The position numbers and the translations under genes are program-made. Shown here in pieces: positions 1-5,047 of a DNA stretch of 8,235 bases (positions are counted from its first letter, which is position 1; each line of letters begins with the position of its first letter). Source of the DNA: UKL13-2 sp044346745 (GTDB lineage Bacteria; Pseudomonadota; Gammaproteobacteria; Burkholderiales; Usitatibacteraceae); contig JBIIYQ010000122.1 in NCBI GenBank assembly GCA_044346745.1, positions 1 through 8,235 on the forward strand, written 5' to 3'. The notes below the pieces were generated by a model, which did no database searches, was not told the DNA's origin, and saw only the letters and a program-made list of their open reading frames with translations.

Positions 1-51
1 GAGGATATCGCCGCTCTGGATAAATACGTCGTCGCCGGAGAAAAGAAATGA
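1..51 (+). CDS. C-terminal end of an upstream gene, probably the TRAP small permease subunit (partial)
   Basis: Frame 1 is open from the left edge and ends at TGA 49-51. It gives 16 residues, EDIAALDKYVVAGEKK, before the stop. The TGA overlaps the ATG of the large permease gene in an ATGA arrangement, which implies translational coupling within one operon. TRAP operons usually place the small four-helix membrane subunit (DctQ type) directly before the large one (DctM type), and a short charged tail fits the end of such a protein. The residues seen here carry no diagnostic motif, so the identity rests on position alone. The tail also contains the GGAG (37-40) that serves as ribosome binding site for the next gene. 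Confidence 0.55.
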   Translation, partial: EDIAALDKYVVAGEKK

Positions 52-2204
52 TTCGCAAAGAACTCTGGTTTGGTTTCATCTTGATGGCGATCATTCTGAC
101 GACGGTCGCCGTGTTGATGCCGTGGTCAAACATGACCAACGGTCATCTGGGCTTGTTGATGCTGGGATTGGTTGTGGTGGCCATCATGCTGGGCTTCCCC
201 ACTGCATTCACGCTGATGGGCATGGGCATGATGTTCGCCTTCTTCGCTTACTTCTCACGCAGTGACGGTCATGCTGAACGTGCATTGCAGCAAACACTAG
301 ACTTGATGGTGCAAAGCACGTTTGGGGTGATGCGTAACGATGTGTTGATTTCGATCCCGCTATTTGTATTTATGGGTTACTTGGTCGAACGCGCAAACCT
401 CATCAGCAAACTGTTTAAGTCGCTGCACCTCGCATTGGCGCGTGTGCCGAGCTCGTTGGCAGTCGCGACCCTCGTTACTTGCGCAATTTTTGCGACGGCG
501 ACCGGTATCGTCGGTGCGGTGGTGACCTTGATGGGCTTGCTCGCGCTGCCAGCGATGCTTCGTGCTGGATACGATGTACGCTTATCCGCTGGTGTCATTA
601 CCGCCGGTGGCTGTCTCGGTATTTTGATCCCACCTTCCGTGTTGCTCATTGTGTACGGTGCCACGGCGGGTGTTTCCGTGCCGAAGCTCTACGCGGGGGC
701 GTTTTTCCCCGGCATCATGCTGGCGCTTCTCTACATTGGCTACGTGATGATTATCGGTAAATGGAAGCCGCATTTGGCACCGCCACTTGCCGCTGCGGAT
801 CGGGTGATTACGCTGCCGCCCGCCAACCAGCAAGTTAATGACCGCTTTGGCGCGCGCGCGCTGCCGTCGCTGTTACAAGCGCTCAAGGGTGAACGCAACG
901 CAGACGTTTCAACGAAGGTACTGCTCAAGCAGCTCGGTGTTGCGCTTGCACCGTTGCTGGTGTTTGTTGTCATCATGGGCTTGACTTGGAACGCGCTCAC
1001 CCGGCCCGATGAAGTGCAAGATTTTTCCGGGCTGCAAGAGATGGGGACCTCGGTCGGGGCCACCGAGGCGGCGCCTGGTGGACTGGCAGAGCCGCCCGGT
1101 AGCAGCGACCTCAAAGAGCCACCGCCCAGCGGCTTGCAGGAGCCACCAGGGACGGAGCCCGCTAAAGCAGGGGCGGCCGATGCGGCCAAATCCGTGACGC
1201 CGAGCGGAACGGCTGAAGTGCCGGCAAAACCAGCGCACGCGGAATTAAAGCGTGACCCGACACCGCCCGCTTTCTGGTATGTGTTCGGTGTCGGCATGGC
1301 AGTGCTTACCGCCTTCTACGGCATGTTGACCTTTGCGCGGCTCGAAATTTTTAAGATGCTGCTGACGTCATTCTTCCCACTTTCAGTGATGATTCTTGCC
1401 GTGCTTGGCACGATCCTGTTTGGGCTTGCAACGCCGACCGAGGCGGCGGCGGTCGGCTCGCTCGGCGGCTTTGTTCTCGCCTCGGTCTATCTGCTATTGA
1501 CCCAATCGCGCGAGAACATCATTCGTTCGGCGAAGATTTGGATTCCACTTTGGTTGGTGTTCCTCGTGTCTGTCGTTTGGTTTATCTTGTACAAGGCAGA
1601 AGTGGTACCGACCGCGCCGACCCAGTGGGTGGGATGGCTATCAATGGGCGCACTCGCGGTTTGGGCGCTGGTGGCGATGGTGCAGGCGAATATGGTCAAT
1701 ACGGTTCGTGAGTCGACCTACCTCACCGCCAAAACCTCTGCCATGGTGTGTTGGTTGTTTGTGGGTTCATCAATTTTCTCCGCGGCATTTGCATTGCTTG
1801 GCGGTCAAAACATCGTCGAAACTTGGGTGCTGTCGCTTGGGCTCACACCGGTACAGTTCATGCTGTTGGCGCAGTTCGTGATCTTCATCCTCGGCTGGCC
1901 GCTTGAGTGGACTGAGATTATAGTGATCTTCATGCCGATCTTCATCCCGCTGCTGCCGAAGTTTGGTATCGATCCACTGTTTTTCGGCTTGCTGGTCGCG
2001 CTGAATTTGCAGACCGCCTTCCTCTCACCACCGGTGGCAATGGCGGCCTTCTATCTGAAGGGTGTGTCGCCGCCGCACGTGACGCTGAACCAGATCTTTG
2101 CCGGCATGATGCCGTTTATTGCGATCCAAGTGCTTGCAATCTTCTTGCTCTATATGTTCCCGGCGATCGGTATGTGGCTGCCAAACACCTTGTATGCCAA
2201 TTAG
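48..2204 (+). CDS. dctM: TRAP transporter large permease subunit (DctM family), enlarged form with an internal Pro-rich linker
   Basis: This is the ion-coupled transport channel of a TRAP system, which imports an organic acid delivered by a periplasmic binding protein. Family signatures visible are AGGCLGILIPPS (residues 186-197), LFGLATPTEAAAVG (457-470), LTAKTSAMV (559-567) and AFLSPPVAMAAFYLKGVSPP (657-676). The ATG is preceded by GGAG 7 bases upstream and overlaps the preceding stop codon. At 718 residues it is far longer than the usual 430 or so. The extra length comprises an N-terminal hydrophobic segment (about 6-26), a hydrophobic segment at about 294-318, a hydrophilic Pro/Glu/Gly/Ala linker (about 320-407), another segment at about 409-430, and two more at about 497-517 and 525-547. 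The last 160 residues recall the TakP/2-oxo-acid branch of TRAP permeases, and the neighbouring oxo/hydroxy-acid reductases agree with that. The exact substrate is not determined. The family call is firm; the substrate is inference. Confidence 0.93.
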   Translation: MIRKELWFGFILMAIILTTVAVLMPWSNMTNGHLGLLMLGLVVVAIMLGFPTAFTLMGMGMMFAFFAYFSRSDGHAERALQQTLDLMVQSTFGVMRNDVLISIPLFVFMGYLVERANLISKLFKSLHLALARVPSSLAVATLVTCAIFATATGIVGAVVTLMGLLALPAMLRAGYDVRLSAGVITAGGCLGILIPPSVLLIVYGATAGVSVPKLYAGAFFPGIMLALLYIGYVMIIGKWKPHLAPPLAAADRVITLPPANQQVNDRFGARALPSLLQALKGERNADVSTKVLLKQLGVALAPLLVFVVIMGLTWNALTRPDEVQDFSGLQEMGTSVGATEAAPGGLAEPPGSSDLKEPPPSGLQEPPGTEPAKAGAADAAKSVTPSGTAEVPAKPAHAELKRDPTPPAFWYVFGVGMAVLTAFYGMLTFARLEIFKMLLTSFFPLSVMILAVLGTILFGLATPTEAAAVGSLGGFVLASVYLLLTQSRENIIRSAKIWIPLWLVFLVSVVWFILYKAEVVPTAPTQWVGWLSMGALAVWALVAMVQANMVNTVRESTYLTAKTSAMVCWLFVGSSIFSAAFALLGGQNIVETWVLSLGLTPVQFMLLAQFVIFILGWPLEWTEIIVIFMPIFIPLLPKFGIDPLFFGLLVALNLQTAFLSPPVAMAAFYLKGVSPPHVTLNQIFAGMMPFIAIQVLAIFLLYMFPAIGMWLPNTLYAN

Positions 2205-2241
2205 GTTCCGTGGATAGAGGTTGCTGCATTTAGTTGGACAC

Positions 2242-2270
2242 AGCGGACGCTTCGGCGTCCGCTTGTTTCT
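2242..2270 (+). terminator. Intrinsic terminator-like hairpin with UUCG tetraloop, after the TRAP permease gene
   Basis: AGCGGACGC (2242-2250), the loop TTCG (2251-2254) and GCGTCCGCT (2255-2263) form a perfect 9-bp stem. The loop is closed by C-G, giving the hyperstable C(UUCG)G tetraloop. The following tract, TGTTTCT, is only moderately T-rich, so termination may be partial. The hairpin lies 37 bp past the stop codon and 41 bp before the next start. It may reduce read-through from the transporter genes into the dehydrogenase genes, or it may protect the 3' end of the transporter message. Confidence 0.72.
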
Positions 2271-2304
2271 GAGGTATCCATAGTTTCCGAGTTCGAAGCC
2301 ATAT

Positions 2305-3270
2305 ATGAAACCAAAAATTCTCATCAGCCGGCAGGTCTTTCCGCAAATTGTGTCCGAGCTGTCTGCCCACTTCGACGTTGATCACAACGAGAGTGATGAC
2401 ATCCTCTCCGCCGAGGCATTGCGCGCAAGGGCGGCGGGTTGTGCCGCATTGATGTGTTGTCTCACCGAGAAAATCGACGCCGCGTTTTTTGATGCATGTC
2501 CCACGGTCAAAGTGGTGTCGAATATCGCGGTGGGTTACAACAACATCGACGTCGCGGAAGCGAGCAAACGTGGCGTCATGGCAACCAACACTCCCGGTGT
2601 ACTCGACGACACAACCGCCGATCTGACGTTTGCACTGCTAATGGCCACCGCGCGGCGTATCACCGAAACCGAAGCGCGGCTACGTCGCGGCGAATGGAAA
2701 AAAGGTTTTGCACTTCAACAATGGTTAGGAACAGACGTGCATCATGCCAAGCTCGGCATTGTCGGCATGGGACGAATCGGGCAGACCATTGCGCGACGTG
2801 CGTCGGGTTTTGACATGCAGGTGTCGTATTACAACCGCAAGCAGCTCGATGCGGCTACCGAAGCCAAGCTTAACGTCCGTTATGCGAGTAAAGAGGCGGT
2901 TCTGCGCGAGAGTGACTTCGTGGTGGTGATGGTGCCTTACTCGAAAGACACCCATCACCTTATCGGTGCCGCTGAGTTGGCGTTGATGAAGCCTAGCGCG
3001 ATCTTCATCAATACCGCACGCGGCAGTGTCGCGGATGACCTCGCGCTGCTGGCTGCGCTGAAAGAAAAGCGCATCGCCGGGGCCGGTCTGGACGTGTTCG
3101 AGAACGAGCCTGCGTTACATCCGGATTTCTTGTCGCTCGAAAACGTCGTGCTGACGCCGCACATCGGCAGCGCCACACACGCGACGCGTATGAACATGGC
3201 AAAACTTGCCGCCCTGAATCTGACAGAAGCGCTAAACGGCCAGCGTCCGCCGAATTTGATCAATCCATAA
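2305..3270 (+). CDS. D-2-hydroxyacid dehydrogenase, glyoxylate/hydroxypyruvate reductase type
   Basis: This 321-residue protein has the full length of the D-isomer-specific 2-hydroxyacid dehydrogenase family, which reduces 2-oxo acids to D-2-hydroxy acids in the cytoplasm. The substrate domain includes NIAVGYNNID (73-82). The dinucleotide-binding loop GMGRIG (154-159) follows it. The catalytic triad is visible as Arg239 in NTARG, Glu268 in FENEP and His286 in TPHIGSA. Asn177-Arg178 after the second Rossmann strand resembles NADPH-dependent glyoxylate/hydroxypyruvate reductases, where an arginine contacts the 2'-phosphate, so NADPH is the likely cofactor. The start codon has only a weak upstream GAAG (2295-2298), but the protein then begins exactly at the first beta strand (KPKILISR). 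The next gene follows after 10 bp and is surely co-transcribed. Which 2-oxo acid is used is not readable; glyoxylate or hydroxypyruvate is the best guess. Confidence 0.92.
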   Translation: MKPKILISRQVFPQIVSELSAHFDVDHNESDDILSAEALRARAAGCAALMCCLTEKIDAAFFDACPTVKVVSNIAVGYNNIDVAEASKRGVMATNTPGVLDDTTADLTFALLMATARRITETEARLRRGEWKKGFALQQWLGTDVHHAKLGIVGMGRIGQTIARRASGFDMQVSYYNRKQLDAATEAKLNVRYASKEAVLRESDFVVVMVPYSKDTHHLIGAAELALMKPSAIFINTARGSVADDLALLAALKEKRIAGAGLDVFENEPALHPDFLSLENVVLTPHIGSATHATRMNMAKLAALNLTEALNGQRPPNLINP

Positions 3271-3280
3271 GGAACACATC

Positions 3281-4132
3281 ATGAAAATCGCATTTCTCGG
3301 CCTCGGTGTCATGGGCTATCCAATGGCAGGCCACTTGAAGGCCAAGGGTTTCGATGTCACTGTCTACAACCGCACGACCGCAAAAGCTGAGGCGTGGGCC
3401 AAGCAACACGGCGGCGGGTTTCATCCGACCATTGCCGGCGCGGTCGCAGGGGCGGACATGGTCATGATGTGTGTCGGTAACGACCGTGATTTGTTGGATG
3501 TTGCTGGACAAGCGATCACCGCGATGAAGGCCGGTGCCACCTTGGTCGATCACACAACTGCCTCGGCGGAGGCAGCGCGCACGCTATTTGCGAAGGCGGC
3601 AGCGCGGGACATCGCGTTTATCGATGCCCCGGTTTCAGGGGGCCAAGTCGGCGCTGAAAAAGGTCAGCTGACCATTATGTGTGGCGGTGAAGAAGCGGTG
3701 TTTGCGAAGGCTAAACCGGTGATGGATTGTTACGCCAAAGCCACCACATTGATGGGTGAGTCCGGTGCCGGGCAGTTGACCAAGATGGTCAACCAGATTT
3801 GTATTGCCGGTTTGTTGCAAGCACTTTCGGAAGGACTTGCGTTTGCGGAAAAGGCTGGCCTTGACGGCAACCTAGTACTCGATGTGATTTCCAAAGGTGC
3901 CGCGCAATCCTGGCAAATGGAGAATCGGGGCCGCACCATGTTGAAGCGCGAATTCGACTTTGGTTTTGCGGTCGACTGGATGCGCAAAGACTTGGGCATT
4001 TGTCTTGATGAGGCCCGCCGAAACGGTGCGCGCTTGCCGCTGACGGCGGCGATCGACCAGTTTTATGGCGACATCCAGAAAATGGGCGGAAATCGCTTCG
4101 ATACCTCGTCACTGATTTCGCGGCTAGACTGA
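3281..4132 (+). CDS. Beta-hydroxyacid dehydrogenase, 2-hydroxy-3-oxopropionate (tartronate semialdehyde) reductase / 3-hydroxyisobutyrate dehydrogenase family
   Basis: Enzymes of this family interconvert a beta-hydroxy acid and its semialdehyde using NAD(P). The 283-residue protein has the usual length. The N-terminal Rossmann motif is GLGVMGYPM (7-15). The substrate-binding motif is DAPVSGG (115-121). The catalytic lysine is Lys168 in GQLTKMVNQ, with Asn171 nearby. A C-terminal helical domain contains WMRKDLGI (233-240). Asn30-Arg31-Thr32 after the second strand suggests NADPH preference. A good ribosome binding site, AAGGA (3269-3273), overlaps the stop of the preceding gene and lies 7 bp before the ATG, so the two reductases form one operon. 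Tartronate semialdehyde, methylmalonate semialdehyde and succinate semialdehyde are all substrates within this family. Context with a glyoxylate/hydroxypyruvate-type reductase makes a glycerate-pathway role plausible but unproven. Confidence 0.9.
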   Translation: MKIAFLGLGVMGYPMAGHLKAKGFDVTVYNRTTAKAEAWAKQHGGGFHPTIAGAVAGADMVMMCVGNDRDLLDVAGQAITAMKAGATLVDHTTASAEAARTLFAKAAARDIAFIDAPVSGGQVGAEKGQLTIMCGGEEAVFAKAKPVMDCYAKATTLMGESGAGQLTKMVNQICIAGLLQALSEGLAFAEKAGLDGNLVLDVISKGAAQSWQMENRGRTMLKREFDFGFAVDWMRKDLGICLDEARRNGARLPLTAAIDQFYGDIQKMGGNRFDTSSLISRLD

Positions 4133-4138
4133 GTCAGA

Positions 4139-4148
4139 ATAGGCCTAT
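4139..4148. repeat. Perfect 10-bp palindrome ATAGGCCTAT just after the reductase operon
   Basis: ATAGGCCTAT is its own reverse complement and begins 7 bp after the stop codon of the beta-hydroxyacid dehydrogenase gene. It has no loop, so it is not a terminator hairpin. It could be a small operator half of the upstream region of the GST gene or a chance palindrome. I see no terminator between this gene and the GST gene. Confidence 0.4.
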
Positions 4149-4190
4149 GTGGTAAGTGGTTACTATGGCAAAAATAACGTAGAAACAGAG

Positions 4191-4259
4191 AGTTAGCAAG
4201 GCGTTGACAAAACTAACTAGCGAGTAAGTATTGAACAAACCGTCATATTTGGTTAATCT
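4191..4259 (+). promoter_or_regulatory. Candidate promoter/operator region for the glutathione S-transferase gene
   Basis: This AT-rich gap contains a consensus -35-like TTGACA (4204-4209). It lies inside the inverted repeat AGTTAG (4191-4196) / CTAACT (4213-4218), an arrangement compatible with a regulator binding over the promoter. TTGACA has no convincing -10 at 16-18 bp; the best is AGTATT at 4227-4232. A second pairing, TTGAAC (4231-4236) and TAATCT (4254-4259) with a 17-bp spacer, would start transcription near 4266, at the GST start codon. Neither is close to consensus in both boxes, so the call is tentative. Confidence 0.33.
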
Positions 4260-4265
4260 GCGAGG

Positions 4266-4898
4266 ATGATAAAACTTTACTACTCACCAGGTGCCTGCTC
4301 ACTCGCCGCGCACATTGTTCTCGAAGAGCTCGGCATTGCATTTGAGCCGGTTTTGGTCTCGCTCGCTGAGGGGGAGCATAAACGTCCAGAGTTCTTGCGC
4401 ATTAACCCAAAGGCTAGGGTGCCGGCGCTGAATGTTGATGGCAAGGTGCTCACGGAAACTGTGGCCATACTGACCTATCTGGGTGGCGGCTACGCCGAAC
4501 GCGGCCTTTGGCCTAAGGAGACATGGAAACAAGCCGAGGCCTTGTCATTGATGGCGTGGCTGTCGTCGACCGTTCACATTGCGGCGGCCGGAATTTTTCG
4601 TGCTGAACGCTTTTCGGCAGACCCGGCGGCTAAAGAGAGCATCGTCGCGACTTCGAAACAAAACTTGCTCGACTACTATGCAGAAATCGACAAGATGCTC
4701 GTCGGCAGATCGTTTGCAATGGGTGGGCAGTATGGTGTGTGTGACCCCTACTTGCTGGTGTTTTACCGCTGGGGCAATCGGCTTGGGATCGACATGAAGA
4801 CGTTGTACCCGGTTTGGACCAAACACGCCCTGCGTGTATTCTCCCGGCCAACAGTCAAACGTGTCTTCGAAGCCGAAGGTATCGATCTCGACAAGTAA
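4266..4898 (+). CDS. Glutathione S-transferase, beta-class-like
   Basis: This cytoplasmic enzyme (210 residues, normal length for the family) is expected to use glutathione for conjugation or thiol-disulfide chemistry. The N-terminal thioredoxin fold begins MIKLYYSPGACSLAAH, with the beta-class-type cysteine at Cys11. The cis-proline is Pro53 in RVPAL, and the glutathione-contacting Glu64-Thr65 (LTETVAIL) replaces the commoner Glu-Ser. The C-terminal helical domain has YGVCDPYLL (156-164), where the usual Ser/Thr of the helix-capping box is Gly157 while Asp160 is kept. The ATG is forced, because an in-frame TAA lies at 4254-4256 with no other start in between. The GAGG next to it (4262-4265) directly abuts the ATG and is too close to act as a normal ribosome binding site. 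The gene lies 133 bp after the reductase operon with no terminator between, so both read-through and an own promoter are possible. The substrate is unknown. Confidence 0.93.
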   Translation: MIKLYYSPGACSLAAHIVLEELGIAFEPVLVSLAEGEHKRPEFLRINPKARVPALNVDGKVLTETVAILTYLGGGYAERGLWPKETWKQAEALSLMAWLSSTVHIAAAGIFRAERFSADPAAKESIVATSKQNLLDYYAEIDKMLVGRSFAMGGQYGVCDPYLLVFYRWGNRLGIDMKTLYPVWTKHALRVFSRPTVKRVFEAEGIDLDK

Positions 4899-4936
4899 AC
4901 TCTAGGATTGACGGGCGTTTCCAGCCAAAAGTTCTT

Positions 4937-4969
4937 CAAAATGCCCGCCAGTCGGGCATTTTGCTTTTT
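4937..4969 (+). terminator. Strong Rho-independent terminator after the GST gene
   Basis: CAAAATGCCCG (4937-4947) and CGGGCATTTTG (4953-4963) form a perfect 11-bp stem around the five-base loop CCAGT. TTTTT follows at 4965-4969. The structure lies 38 bp past the GST stop codon and about 80 bp before hrpA, so it closes the upstream transcription unit and makes hrpA an independent unit. Confidence 0.87.
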
Positions 4970-5032
4970 CGGCCTCTCTTGGCGCGTCTCCGCCCTGTAA
5001 CCGGTGCAATCGAGTTCGCCAACCCCGTCGCG

Positions 5033-5038
5033 TAAACT
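5033..5038 (+). promoter_or_regulatory. Possible -10 element for hrpA
   Basis: TAAACT at 5033-5038 matches the key T, A and final T of a sigma-70 -10 box and sits 10 bp before the hrpA ATG, after the terminator. Transcription from it would begin at about 5045, giving an almost leaderless message. No good -35 is visible 15-19 bp upstream, so this is weak. The same TAA is the in-frame stop that bounds the hrpA reading frame on its 5' side. Confidence 0.25.
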
Positions 5039-5047
5039 CTTACTCCC

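Noticed and set aside
740..1297. Long antisense reading frame (185 codons) opposite the linker part of the TRAP permease gene
   Set aside because: It lies wholly within a well-supported gene. It covers the GC-rich, low-complexity linker where antisense stops are rare, and its product is Ser/Ala/Gly-rich with no recognisable domain.
1667..1674. Exact GCTGGTGG, the E. coli Chi octamer
   Set aside because: One copy of an 8-mer inside a coding sequence is expected by chance, and the organism's Chi sequence is unknown.
2279..2284. CATAGT as a -10 element for the 2-hydroxyacid dehydrogenase gene
   Set aside because: No acceptable -35 lies 16-18 bp upstream, where the terminator stem sits, so there is no support for a promoter.
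4152..4162. Small hairpin GTAA-GTGG-TTAC after the reductase genes
   Set aside because: A 4-bp stem without a following T-tract is too weak to be called a terminator.
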